From Siphonodentalium dalli (taxonomy: Eukaryota; Mollusca; Scaphopoda; Gadilida; Siphonodentaliidae): DNA of 64,000 bases. A program made the position numbers and the translations under genes. Under the pieces are notes generated by a model. The model was not told where the DNA came from and made no database searches. It was given only the letters and a program-made list of their open reading frames with translations. The stretch is taken from contig CP136068.1 of assembly GCA_032622095.1 (NCBI GenBank), positions 132,315,989-132,379,988 on the forward strand. The letters are read 5' to 3'. Of this stretch, positions 33,679 through 45,179 are shown in pieces (within the stretch, counting starts at the first letter, position 1; every line of letters begins with the position of its first letter).

Positions 33679-34484
33679 TCTCTTCTATATATTTTGAGAA
33701 CTCCTTGTATTCGAGAGATAGCCCACACCCTCCGGACCTCAATGATATGATCGTGAATGAGTATTGATATACCCCACTAAACTTTGACAAACACCAGTAA
33801 TGGTGTGTAGATCATTTACATATCTCTCCTATATATTTTGATACAATCTATCTAATTTACATATCTCTCTTATATATTTATGTTTGTGTGTGTTGTACTT
33901 CATACAAATCTACGATTCTCGACCGATCGGGACGAAACTTGGTACGTGTGTGTAGTTTGACCAGGTGGTGGTCGTTGTCGTATTGGCGAGCCCGTGCGAC
34001 GCCCGTGCAGCGCATGCGCAGACGAGATCTCGGAAACGGGTGGAGCTATCGACTTGAAATTTGCTATGTGAATGTATCTTGCGCCGGGTACAAATTTTAT
34101 CGGGTCGACGAGCCCGTGCGACGCCCGTGCAGCGCATGCGCAGACGAGATCTCGGAAACGGGTGGAGCTATCGACTTGAAATTTGCTATGTGAATGTATC
34201 TTGCGCCGGGTACAAATTTTATCGGGTCGCCGAGCCCGTGCGACGCCCGTGCAGCGCATGCGCAGACGAGATCTCGGAAACGGGTGGAGCTATCGACTTG
34301 AAATTTGGCATGTGAATGTATCTTGCGCCGGGTACAAATTTTCATGCGCAGACCAGATCTCGGAAACGGGTGGAGCTACCGGGTACAATTTTTCTTATTA
34401 AAACGCGTGGAGCTAAAAATTAAAACAAAATATATAAAAATGTCATGTTTCGGACAAGCCGCCGGTGGCGGGCTAACCTGCTAG
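33679..34484 (+). mobile_element. Helitron-like unit, right array 1
   Basis: Plus strand: host A|TCTCTTCTATATATTTTGAG, 3' hairpin CCGCCGGTGGCGG, then GCTAACCTGCTAG at 34472-34484. It is almost collinear with the inverse of unit 7 (29215-30149) but has fewer 122-bp modules. Confidence 0.78.
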
Positions 34485-35036
34485 TCTCATATATATTTTG
34501 AAGACCTCTGTCTGTATGTATGTTTGTTTGTTTGTTTGTCTGTCATTTATACAAATCTACGATTCTCGACCGATCGGGACGAAACTTGGTACGTGTGTGT
34601 AGTTTGACCAGGCGGTGAACGTTGTCGTATTGGCGAGCCCGTGCGGCGCCCGCTTCGCGCATGCGCAGACGAGATATCGGAAACGGATGGAGCTATCGAC
34701 TTGAAATTTGGTATGTGAATGTATCTTGCCCCGGATACGAATTTTATCAGGTCTCCGAGCCCGTGCGACACCAGCTTCGCGCATGCGCAGACGAGATCTC
34801 GGAAACGAGTGGAGCTATCGACTTGAAATTTGGTATGTGAATGTAACTTGCCCCGGATACAAATTTTATTGGGTCGCCGAGCCCGTGCGACGCCAGCTTC
34901 GCGCATGCGCAGACCAGATATCGGAAACGGGTAGAGCTATCGACTTGAAATTTGGTTTTTGAATAGCGCTGGGTAGAGCTATCGACTTGAAATTTGGTTT
35001 TTGAATAGCCCGGACAACGTCGGGCTCATCGGCTAG
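34485..35036 (+). mobile_element. Helitron-like unit, right array 2
   Basis: Starts TCTCATATATATTTTGAAGA immediately after the previous CTAG. It ends with stem AGCCCG/CGGGCT and CATCGGCTAG. It contains TCTG/TTTG microsatellite runs, about three 122-bp modules and a 47-bp terminal duplication (AGAGCTATCGACTTGAAATT at 34932 and 34974). Confidence 0.78.
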
Positions 35037-35058
35037 TCTCATATATATTTTGAAGACC

Positions 35059-35092
<34 letters not shown>

Positions 35093-35542
35093 ATTTATAC
35101 AAATCTACGATTCTCGACCGATCGGGAAGAAACTTGGTACGTGTGTGTAGTTTGACCAGGCGGTCGACGTTGTCGTATTGGCGTGCCCGTGCGGCGCCCG
35201 CTTCGCGCTTGCGCAGACGAGATCTCGGAAACGGGTGGAGTTATCGACTTGAAATTTGCTATGTGAATGTATCTTGCCCCGGATACGAATGTTATTGGGT
35301 CGCTGAGTCCGTGCGACGCCAGCTTCGCGCATGCGCAGACGAGATATCGGAAACGGGTGGAGCTATCGACTTGAAATTTGCTATGTGAATGTATCTTGCC
35401 CCGGATACGAATTTTATCGGGTCGCCGAGTCCGTGCGACGCCAGCTTCGCGCATGCGCAGACGATATATCGGAAACGGGTGGAGCTATCGACTTGAAATT
35501 TGGTTTTTTAATAGCTCGGACAACGTCGGGCTCATCGGCTAG
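35037..35542 (+). mobile_element. Helitron-like unit, right array 3
   Basis: Starts TCTCATATATATTTTGAAGA after CTAG and ends ATCGGCTAG|T. The host continues TTGTATCGAAC. With A at 33678, the three-unit array lies between A and T, as expected for Helitrons. Confidence 0.78.
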
Positions 35543-36127
35543 TTGTATCGAACTTGCATAAACACTATTTAATTTTTTAGTTTAAAAAATATTTATGTTC
35601 CCTCTATGGACATTCAAGTATATAATTACAATAGGTACAAAATTAGAAGAAAATGGGATTATGCAACAAGCCATAGGCTTATTTGAAGCCCTATCCCTTG
35701 GCAATGACGCGGCCCTATACTTGACTGCAAGTCCAGTAGGGTAAATGGTAGAGCCAGAAAAATACCAATAGAAAGAAGAATTATGAGGTGGAAGCGAGAC
35801 AGAGGGACAGAAGAGAAAATCAGAATTTAAAGATAAGAAAGTACAGAGTGTGAGTTGTAATTATATATGTGAGCATGCACAATAATTAATTTCAAAGAAA
35901 CCAGAAAGTATTTACACATATTTATGAACGAGAAAATAACCATGTGAACATCTGCAGTGGTCCGTTGACCCGAAGTTCTACGTTGGAGAGATCAAGAGCA
36001 TCTCGGTATGATCTAACAGGTTCAATGTTGCAATATTTTAGGAACAGCTTGAGATTATTTATGAATGTAAATTGATCGATATGTGGGTGAAGAGTAAAAT
36101 AAAACATCTCTATCAGGATGATACAAT
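35543..36127. other. No gene recognised
   Basis: AT-rich flank without a convincing open frame. Short local string AAGCCCTATCCCTTGGCAAT and A-rich purine tracts only. Confidence 0.45.
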
Positions 36128-36525
36128 TTTACAAGTAGGGCAACTTATCCTCGTGCAAATAGCTTCATATTGGACCTAAATATTCACATAAGTTCATATA
36201 GGACTTTTTGGTTTGGTTATAGGACTTATATGGAGCGTATGTCGGTTATTATATTGAATGACGAGGGCCACATTGAACACACATTATAAAGATCGTGAAT
36301 CTGGTAAATCGTGTCGATGAAAAAAGGTAGATGAAATAATACCAAAATGGGCCTATTTTGTACGACAATGGTCCAATATTGGAATGTTTAAAAAAACGCG
36401 TTTTATGTACATATCGAGCGTATATTGAGGTTAAATGATGCCAAATATGACCTTATTTCGCTCATTAAAATGAGCCCGTTATGTGCTTATTTTTGCAAGT
36501 AGGGAGCATTTTCTTGTGCAGGTAA
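36128..36525. mobile_element. MITE-like repeat of the TGCACGAGGAT family
   Basis: Left end CAACTTATCCTCGTGCAAAT is the inverse of the terminus at 16670-16690 and 21765-21792. The interior has similar TATATGGA, CTTATTT and AAATGAGCCC strings. The right end, near TTTTCTTGTGCAGG, is degenerate. Confidence 0.45.
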
Positions 36526-38600
36526 GGAGTGGACAAACAACACTTTAAATTTGGCCTTACCTGATTAAAAAAGGCTCCCTTATTCGAGTACCATTGGCTT
36601 CACGCAGAGTTTTGTAAAACTCCATTCAATAGACAACCATTAGTACCTATTAATTATGTACTTAACTTCTAGGTTGGGTCATCGGGCCTATTGTGGCAGG
36701 CATTCTTATGAAGTTTACAACGATCTAGCGATTTCGGTTTCGCGGTGTCGAATACCGGTAGCACGTCACCAACCTTTGGTGTATTGGGTTGGCCCGAATA
36801 TCAGCTTGACATGGATAATACCAGTTCCAGACTTCCGAACCGGACTGTTGTGACCAATAGCGATTATCGAGGGAATGATATCAGAACAGAAGCCGGGTGG
36901 TTTGGACTTTCCAAATTGCGTTTTGGGATTTCACCAAGATAAATTTAGTAAGTATAGGAGTATATAAGGACGACATGAACGCATCTTATAAAGATCACAC
37001 ATTACAAAGATCGTGAATTTAGCTCAGAAAATATTTTTCAATAATTCGAAGTAATACACAAAAGTCATGAATGTCTTTCAGTTTTTAAATTTTGCTATAC
37101 CTGGTAAGTATTTTACTTCTTTCGTAGTGCAACTATGGCTATTGATACTAAACTCATATAAATATCGGGGCGACGATTTCGATCAACACACACATGCATA
37201 TGTGAATACGGATGAATGCTTACTTAATTTTATCCAATGGGTATTCAAATTAAAAAGTACCTCATGAAAAGGTGTGACTCAAAACCGGTACGGAACATAA
37301 AATTGTGTTATGATCGAATCACAAACCTAAGGAACCCCATGGGTCACAACTTGTAAGTTATCTTGACCAAAGAGGAATTGTCATCTATCATCCAACAATT
37401 GTATGGGATGGCCCCACTTGTAAATTCCCACTCTGTGTGGATGCTGAGATTTACATTATCAATTTTAAGTCTGAATTATCTTATATTTCATATTTTGGAA
37501 ATATTCAAGCACATTACTAGGTATGTGTTCACAAATACATCTGCGAATATAACATACATTTATTGACACAATGTATATAACTATTATGATCTGCACGGTT
37601 CGCGCTGCCAGTTGAAAAAATCGCCAATTGCAAAAATAATTCACCTTTGGTATTTTCATTTGGCAAACATTTTGGTTAGTAACTTTTTAATTCCTCAAGA
37701 AAGTTGAAAAATATTGGCCAATCACTACAATTCATTTCACGAAATCCTTACAATAATTTAACTAGGTGTGTTTTATAAGTTTAGGAAAAGTTAACACCTC
37801 TATCACGATGCAGTTAATCGTATAGCATTAGTATGACGTGTGAATGGAGTACTAGTATGCGTGAGGTGGTGTTTACTTCATAGCTACATCCTTTGTTGCA
37901 TCGATGTGCTCTTCTGACGAAGCAACCCTCCTACAATTATATTGTTGGTGATTGGTTTATTGTTGTGTTTTATAAACCACAGTAGATAGGATGATGAATA
38001 CAAAAATATTGACTGCTTTCTTATCGATATCAAAAGTTGGTCAAACGGCGATTATTATATTAACTGTTGCAGAAATTGATAGCATTTGGCAAATTCTAAA
38101 ATAATTGCGCAAATTTTTCTATTTGGAAACATTTTTCGACAAAACTAAATGTAGGCCAGCACGGTTCCCAAATGGTCTGGTTTGAGAGTTCTGTAGAGCA
38201 CGAAGACGGGCAGCAGTATATATTTTCATTTGTTTCCTTTCGTTCCTCCAGATGGGATATGACTTTAACTACAGAATGACATTACATGTAGTATGATATC
38301 CAATGCGTTTAATCAATTTACCCTACGCATGGCTCGCTAACCACTATCCTAAATATGATTGTATACACCTCCAACATATATGTTTACATTTATACATATT
38401 ATATTACGTTATATGAATTTAAAATTAACACATTTTACCATTTTATTCTGGTTTTATATCCTTTTATATTAATAAGATTAAAAGGATATTTTGTTTGTTG
38501 TCTATATAATTTCTACTATTGTTTTCTTATTGTAACACACGACTTTAGATCAAATGTAGATATTGACTTTGACCTAACGGTGGTCCACTCTAATTTTCAG
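36526..38600. other. Unassigned; possible exons not resolved
   Basis: Region upstream of gene copy 2. A Ser/Asn-rich open stretch at about 36711-36942 follows an acceptor-like CTTAACTTCTAG and ends near TTTAGTAAGTATAG. Another candidate follows TTCCTTTCGTTCCTCCAG at 38251. Neither has a matching copy or a clear donor, so I do not call them exons. Confidence 0.35.
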
Positions 38601-38854
38601 CGTTGTATCTAGTTTATATTCACGAAACGGAAGGCCGAGTACGACAACAGTCACATGATAACCTCGATGAGGAAGCGACATTAACATCAGTGGATATAGA
38701 CTTGTGTGTCCCTTGTGGGGGAGGTACACCTGTACTTGGAGAATTTTTCTCTCGTGACCTAGTCGGAGTTGTCAACCCAGCAGACAGCTTCGCTGACATA
38801 GCACGCAGGTTTTCCGTCCTCGAAGTCAAACTGCGGAATTTAACTTCTACTTTC
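38601..38854 (+). CDS. Upstream exon of unrecognised gene, copy 2
   Basis: This 254-bp exon follows CACTCTAATTTTCAG and ends TTC|GTGAGTATTT, a strong donor. The first two bases complete a codon. The next 84 codons are open, from LYLVYIHETEG through CVPCGGGTPVLGEFF to RRFSVLEVKLRNLTSTF, ending in phase 0 as the exon at 41260 requires. Composition is coding-like: acidic and polar in the first half, then a possible amphipathic helix (ADSFADIARRFSVLEVKL). I recognise no domain. The equivalent exon of copy 1 would be off the left edge. Earlier exons have not been found. The phase agreement with two further exons is the main support. Confidence 0.68.
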
Positions 38855-38983
38855 GTGAGTATTTTAAACTAAATTGTAATTACACGGAAATGCCGCTGAA
38901 ATATTTCCCCTCGTCCAAGTTGTGTTCAAGTGTCTGCTATCACGCTTTCGGTGATATTTCTCATAAATAAGTGGAAAGTCATC

Positions 38984-41225
38984 TGTTGTCTTGTTTTACC
39001 ATCCCCAATTGTGTTACATCATTACATGCATATCATAGACTTCTGCCATCGAGAGAACCAGTTTGTCAAATTTAACTCTGTATAATATATCACAGTAATT
39101 AACTCCCGTCCATCAGTACCATGTAAGGTAAACATTATATAAAGTTTATATTAATTATTAATATAACTTCTTGGTCGTCTTGTTTACCCCCCAATTGTGT
39201 TACATCATTACATGTATATCATAGACTTCTGCCATCGAGAGAACCAGTTTGTCAAATTTAACTCTGTATAATATATCACAGTAATTAACTCCCGTCCATC
39301 AGTACCATGTAAGGTAAACACTATATAAAGTTTATATTAATTAATAATATAACTTCTTGGTCGTCTTGTTTACCCCCCAATTGTGTTACATCATTACATG
39401 TATATCATAGACTTCTGCCATCGAGAGAACCAGTTTGTCAAATGTAATTCTATATTATATATCACAGTAATTAACACTCGTCCATCGTGCCATGGGAGCT
39501 AAACACTATATAATGTTTATATTAATTATTAATATAGCTTCTTGGTCGTCTAGTTTTACCATCCCCAATTGTATTACATCATTACATGCATATCGTGGAC
39601 TTCTGATATCGAGAGAACCAGTTTGTCAAATGTAATTCTATATTATATATCACAGTGATTAACACTCGTCCATCGTGCCATGGGAGCTAAACACTATATA
39701 ATGTTTATATTAATTATTAATATAGCTTCTTGGTCGTCTAGTTTTACCATCCCCAATTGTATTACATCATTACATGCATATCGTGGACTTCTGATATCGA
39801 GAGAACCAGTTTGTCAAGTGTAATTCTATATAATATATCACAGTAATTAACACTCGTCCATCGTGCCATGGGAGCTAAACACTATATCAAGTTTATACTA
39901 ATTATTAATATAACTTCTCGGCCGTCTTATGTTACCGCCCCAATTGTGTTACATCATTACGTTCATATCATGGACTCCTGCCATCGAGAGAAGCCGTTTG
40001 TCAAATGTAACAATATAATATATGACATTAAATTAATTAACTCTCGTCCATCAGTGCCATTGGAGCTAAACACTATATAAAGTTTATACTAATTATTAAT
40101 ATAACTTCTCGGCCGTCTTATGTTACCGCCCCAATTTTGTTACATCATTACATTCATATCATGGACTCCTGCCATCGAGAGAAGCCGTTTGTCAAATGTA
40201 ACAATATAATATATCACATTAAATTAATTAACTCTCACCCACCAGTGCCATGTGAGCAAAACACTATATAAAGTTTATACTAATTATTAATATAACTTCT
40301 CGGCCGTCTTATGTTACCGCCCCAATTGTGTTACATCATTACATTCATATCATGGACTCCTGCCATCGAGAGAAGCCGTTTGTAAAATGTAACAATATAA
40401 TATATCACATTAAATTAATTAACTCTCGTCCATCAGTGCCATTGGAGCTAAACACTATATAAAGTTTATACTAATTATTAATATAACTTCTCGGCCGTCT
40501 TATGTTACCGCCCCAATTTTGTTACATCATTACATTCATATCATGGACTCCTGCCATCGAGAGAAGCCGTTTGTCAAATGTAACAATATAATATATCACA
40601 TTAAATTAATTAACTCTCACCCACCAGTGCCATGTGAGCAAAACACTATATAAAGTTTATACTAATTATTAATATAACTTCTCGGCCGTCTTATGTTACC
40701 GCCCCAATTGTGTTACATCATTACATTCATATCATGGACTCCTGCCATCGAGAGAAGCCGTTTGTAAAATGTAACAATATAATATATCACATTAAATTAA
40801 TTAACTCTCGTCCATCAGTGCCATTGGAGCTAAACACTATATAAAGTTTATACTAATTATTAATATAACTTCGCGGTCGTCTTGTTTTACCCCCGCCCAA
40901 TTACATGCATATCATGGACTTCTGACATCGAGAGAACCAGTTTGTCAAATTTAATTCTATATAATATATCACAGTAATTAACTGTCGTCCATCAGTGTCA
41001 TGGGGGGAGTTAAACACTATATACAGTTTATATTAATTATTAATATAGCTTCTTGGTCGTCTTGTTTTACCACCCCCAATTTTGTTACATCATTACATGC
41101 ATATCAAAGACTTCTGCCATCGAGAGAACCAGTTTGTCAAATTTAACTCTATATAATATATCACAGTAATTAACTCTGGTCCATTAGTGCCATGTGAGCT
41201 AAACACCATATGAAGTTTAAACGAA
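38984..41225. repeat. Intronic satellite array, 188-190 bp monomer
   Basis: About twelve tandem monomers inside the intron between the exons at 38601 and 41260. CATCGTGCCATGGGAGCTAA recurs near 39484, 39672 and 39860, giving 188 bp. Monomers at about 39860-40850 form an alternating two-monomer subpattern (CATTGGAGCTAAAC and CATGTGAGCAAAAC). It is the same family as 1-899. Confidence 0.94.
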
Positions 41226-41259
41226 TTATTATTATAACCTCGTATTGTTCTCTTTTCAG

Positions 41260-41355
41260 TCCCAGGATCAACAATATTACAACGGTGGAAGCGCGTTCGA
41301 ACCTGAACTTACTCCTGACTTGCGTCGACAGATCACATCAACCAGCGATGACTCG
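41260..41355 (+). CDS. Internal exon of unrecognised gene, copy 2
   Basis: 96 bp, 32 residues (SQDQQYYNGG to STSDDS), acceptor TGTTCTCTTTTCAG, donor TCG|GTAAAA, phase 0 at both borders. It is identical in length to 1805-1900 with three replacements. It joins the exon at 38601-38854 upstream and 42917-43318 downstream without breaking the frame. The conserved borders and frame in two diverged copies make a real exon likely. Function is unknown. Confidence 0.72.
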
Positions 41356-42316
41356 GTAAAATATAGTGTTTTCAACGTAGTGTCTCCCAAATGCGGCGGC
41401 GTAAACATAGCGCACAGACGTAAAATGGATAGCAATTCAATTATTATTCTCAACACAGAACACAAGATGCGTTATAATAATAGAGTGTTCATATGATTGT
41501 GTCTAACGTCGTCAACTTACCGAGAATGACGTCACATCGTAATGTTTTTGTTTTATTAATCTCCTCGGATTTTTAACCCATTATTCACAAAATATTCTTT
41601 GGCGAGTGTTACACATGTGTTATTTGCTGTCTTGTCTGTTGTCTGTACATAATTCCTGACCATTCCAATGCATGCATATTTGTATATTTTATAACCGTGT
41701 TAAACATTTACAATTAGACCGACTCATCGTCCCAAACTCCATGCAGGGTTTACCTCCCTTGATGATTCGGTAACACCGCTGCTACGGTGACATTTTACCC
41801 ACATTTGGTGAACCGCGATATAAATATATATACAAAGCGAACAGAGCTACATGTTGGCCTTATTAGGCACACAAAATATAGAACAAAATTTGTGTAATTT
41901 CGTACCTTAAGTTATGAAAGTCCCTCTAGAACCAAATACTTATATTGTGTGAAACGGTGTGATTTGGTTTTCAGATTAATTTATCAACAAATAAGTCAAA
42001 ACGACAACATTAATGTCAAGTCAAACAAGAGTTCTAATTTGCAGCCATTTTGTTAAGGATTGTTCGAAAATTGTCAACAAAACTACCGCTCTAATTCTCC
42101 ATTATATCGATAAGTTTATAGTCTGTGAATTGTTCTCAAATCACATAGGAAATTTGACTTTGGTCGATCGCAGTCTCGCCATTTTGGCTGGAAAAAACCC
42201 GCGGTAAACATAGAAAACCACAGACTAGTACCCAGTCGGTGACAGAGCCAGAAAGGAAATACGTTTCTGGCGCTCTGGCAGAGATTGTCATCGCCCAACG
42301 CATGTTTCCAGAACCC

Positions 42317-42331
42317 CCCCCCCCCCCCCCG
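42317..42331. repeat. Poly-C tract
   Basis: A run of C in AGAACCCCCC, longer than the six-base run at the matching site of copy 1 (near 2897). A replication-slippage difference between the duplicates. Confidence 0.85.
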
Positions 42332-42417
42332 CTCTCCAGTTCACATCATTAGTAATCCTTACTTGGCAACAGAAACACTTCGCTGAACATTCTAGGCCTA
42401 ATATTAATTTTGAATAT

Positions 42418-42875
42418 GTGACCCGCCATATCAAATCCAGTCGTATAAGTCGGCATTTCTTTACCCTGTGCCAATGCATTCTCTTATATATGCGAGTCGA
42501 CCATATGTCGCCTCGCATATATAAGAGAATGCGTTGGCCTAACAATTTTTTATCATTTTTTTAAAATAAAAGTTTCTTACAATTTTTAGGACATAAAATA
42601 AAAAACATCCATTACCCTGCAGGGTGCCCCACACATATATAGAAGCATATAGAAGAGGGTCGTCTGCTCATGTTTGTCTGGGGCTCTGTATGGGTGAAAT
42701 TATTAAATTGTTAAAGAATACAAGAAAAAATTATTAAAATTGTAAAACATTGTTAGGCCAATGCATTCTCTTATATATGCGAGGCGACCTATGGTCGATT
42801 CGCATATATAAGAGAATGCATTGGCACAGGGTAAACACATCCCGACTTACGACTGGATTTGATATGGCGGGTCAC
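42418..42875. mobile_element. MITE with two large hairpins, inserted in the copy-2 intron
   Basis: A 458-bp element starting GTGACCCGCCATATCAAATC and ending with its complement; terminal inverted repeats of about 130 bp. The flanks are ATAT on each side; copy 1 has the uninterrupted TTGAATATTAACGG at 2990-3001. The duplication could be ATAT, or TA with the element starting TGTGACC. Each inverted repeat contains a hairpin in which CCAATGCATTCTCTTATATA, then TGCGAG, pairs with its complement across a short loop (42476-42540 and 42757-42823). Confidence 0.85.
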
Positions 42876-42916
42876 ATATTAACGGTTTTATTGACACTGA
42901 TTTATCTGTATTTTAG

Positions 42917-43318
42917 GTACATTACCTGGCAGCTCTCTACGAACATCTTACCATGGTGTTTCTGCGATTGTCATTGGCAGAAAACAGTACTTCATCTAAC
43001 GTCAGAGAAGAGTTCCATCGCGTCAGACATTATATGGAACATCACGTGATGTGTCCAATGTTCAACATGATATACACCTTCGGAATGAGAGTGCCATCCT
43101 CTTCGTGCATGATACACATACAGCTGCCCATTCACAGCTTCCGAACGCACCTTGGAAACATATTGATGTTCTCACTTAGAGAGTCATGTCGTGATATGGT
43201 TAAATTGAAGGGCTGTTTGAACACACTTCGATTGGAAGAATTTACGAACTCTGACCAGGCGGTACTGTGGACATCTCAAAACCGCTGCCCACTTTTGGAC
43301 CCGGAAAATTTAGTTTAA
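42917..43318 (+). CDS. Terminal exon of unrecognised gene, copy 2
   Basis: Acceptor TTATCTGTATTTTAG, phase 0, 133 residues and TAA stop, from VHYLAALYEHLTMVF to CPLLDPENLV. It has the same length as 3029-3430. I count 15 replaced residues, and about 20 replacement against 5 silent nucleotide differences. Replacements cluster at residues 53-75, where one cysteine of copy 1 (SCSC) is a serine; residues 100-133 are unchanged. An ATG-started 121-residue frame begins at 42953, but the open frame extends to the acceptor. No domain recognised. A longer open frame reading into this exon from 42750 passes through the MITE and is incidental. Confidence 0.72.
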   Translation, partial: VHYLAALYEHLTMVFLRLSLAENSTSSNVREEFHRVRHYMEHHVMCPMFNMIYTFGMRVPSSSCMIHIQLPIHSFRTHLGNILMFSLRESCRDMVKLKGCLNTLRLEEFTNSDQAVLWTSQNRCPLLDPENLV

Positions 43319-43356
43319 ATGGATATATCTTTACTTTCATCGACAACCTTTTATGA

Positions 43357-43578
43357 GTGATCGCAATACACATGCAATGGATTATACGATCAATGCATGA
43401 CTATTGTAACTACTGTACTACTACTACTACTACTACTACTACATTCTACTATTACGAACACGGTCTCATCTTTGAATTCACAACTACACACCGTCGCCTT
43501 GAACAAGATCAAATACCAAAGTCGGAAGATCGCATGACTCTATTACTACAAGACACTATACAGTATATGTGGGTTTGA
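43357..43578 (+). other. Conserved short open frame 3' of the gene, copy 2
   Basis: 73 codons, equivalent to 3472-3675. It contains an (ACT)n expansion at about 43417-43442 that adds six in-frame threonine codons against copy 1. The flanks MIAIHMQWIIRS and LLLQDTIQYMWV are kept. It may be 3' UTR. Confidence 0.3.
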
Positions 43579-43647
43579 ATGTATCACCGATCAGTTTTAT
43601 GCACAGTTTTTGTTCACAGCAATGCATTAACAGTACAATATAATGTA

Positions 43648-44217
43648 TCTTGTACCGATTAAGGTTGTGCGGCCTTTGTTGTCGAAAATATTCATATTTG
43701 TTCCAATCACCGTAAACAGAAAAATATTGAAACGCATACAGTTTCGTTCATATATACCATGACCATCGCGTAAACAGCATGTTATCATCAAGACCTACTA
43801 TAGTTTACCTAAGCAAGAGTATGATTGTGTTACAGAAGACAATAGAATGCTACTGGCTAATCACACATAAATGGCATAAACGCTCTTTATTAATTCCATA
43901 TCAGGAATTCACCAACAAAGAACGCTCTTTATGTTTACCATCATAATATAAACAAACGCCAGAAAAGTAACTTTGTATGCCTTTGTTTACATAACAATTG
44001 TCAAACATGTGACAATAACATACTGTTTCTGCGATATTTCTTATTTGTATACGGACAAAGTCTATCTACCCACCGCCAAGGCCAACCGTACCTTTAAGGT
44101 TGTGACCTTTTAACTGAACAGTTTGAATTACATGTATATAATGAGCTACGTGCCTTATGGTAAATTTGTCTTCAAACTTTTCAGTTATAACTCATAACCT
44201 TAATCGAAAAAAAGATT
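43648..44217. mobile_element. Palindromic MITE split by an insert, copy 2
   Basis: The outer parts correspond to 3740-3883. Between ATTAAGGTTGTGC (about 43671) and TTAAGGTTGTGAC (about 44094) lies about 420 bp absent from copy 1, with the 11-bp TTAAGGTTGTG present on both sides, consistent with a target duplication. The insert starts GGCCTTTGTTGTCG and ends CCAAGGCCAACCGTACC; its ends are only weakly complementary. Confidence 0.55.
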
Positions 44218-44497
44218 TATTTTTTATAATTTAATCCGTCATTTCACAGGAGAACCACCATTAGTAGCAGGTAGAAGTACAAAACAAGGGTTAAACTTTG
44301 AAATTTTTTCCGACGAAAAAGACACATAGTCCTAATGTTGAAAGTGACACGCTGTCACTCAAACATAAAATTATCGATTGACCAAGCGACGTCACAAATT
44401 CGTCACTTTTGATTGGCTATATTGGACAGTGTGCCCGCACTGCTCAGTTTCAGATTTCAGTTGCAATTATTAGCATGGCTTGTTGATATCGCTTGTA

Positions 44498-44700
44498 CAG
44501 TAATACGCTAAGTAATCGACTCCTTAACCACAGCATAATTATGGGTAACTTTTCAGGATTTAATCGGAAATATGGCTTGTTGCCATTCATCGGAAAGCTC
44601 TCACCGAGAGCTTTCCGATGAATGGCAAGAAGCCATATTTCCTGAAAAGTTACCCATAATTTTGCTGTTGTTAAGGAGTCGATTACTTAGAGCATTACTG
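44498..44700. mobile_element. Hairpin MITE, mariner-like TA target, copy 2 only
   Basis: A 203-bp near-perfect palindrome. CAGTAATACGCTAAGTAATC opens and the complement closes; the centre is GAAAGCTCTC/GAGAGCTTTC. TA on both sides (44496-44497 and 44701-44702). Copy 1 near 4155-4170 lacks it. One arm has a 7-bp extra segment (TTTAATC) near the middle. Confidence 0.75.
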
Positions 44701-45179
44701 TACGTATACAGTAAAGTGCTGATTGTTAATTAACAGTAAGGTTATTGGCAGGGCAGTCCTACCCAAATGAATTTTGACGCAACACCGAATTCCCTATTAT
44801 ATCATAGTATCGAATAGTTTTCATGTACATTTTAGATAGGCAGGGTGATATCACTCGATGCTGCTGTCATTTATAGAGCAGAACTTTAGGTTATCGAGAG
44901 ATAGCATTTACGGCTAAATGTGTGACAACCCACGGTGTTATGGTATTCCGCAGATTGACAGATTATGATTAAATTATATATATATAATGGTAAATCTGAC
45001 ACAATTTGCCTATGAAATATTGATATATTGCAAATGTATCAAAAATCACTATTCCGTCCTTTTAAAGTACCATGTACGTGCATGTTTTTATATGTTTTAT
45101 ACTTCGACCTTGTGTTTTAATATGTCCTATAGTCTATGTTGAATTTGTTCATTGACTGTTTGATGCTGGCGGGATGATA

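Noticed and set aside
36656-36942. Exon of gene copy 2 in the Ser/Asn-rich frame
   Set aside because: An acceptor-like site precedes it, but stops occur in every frame before the nearest good donor and there is no second copy for comparison; kept only as a note.
42750-43049. Open frame reading into the terminal exon of gene copy 2 in another frame
   Set aside because: It starts inside a MITE absent from copy 1 and is out of phase with the spliced frame shared by both copies.
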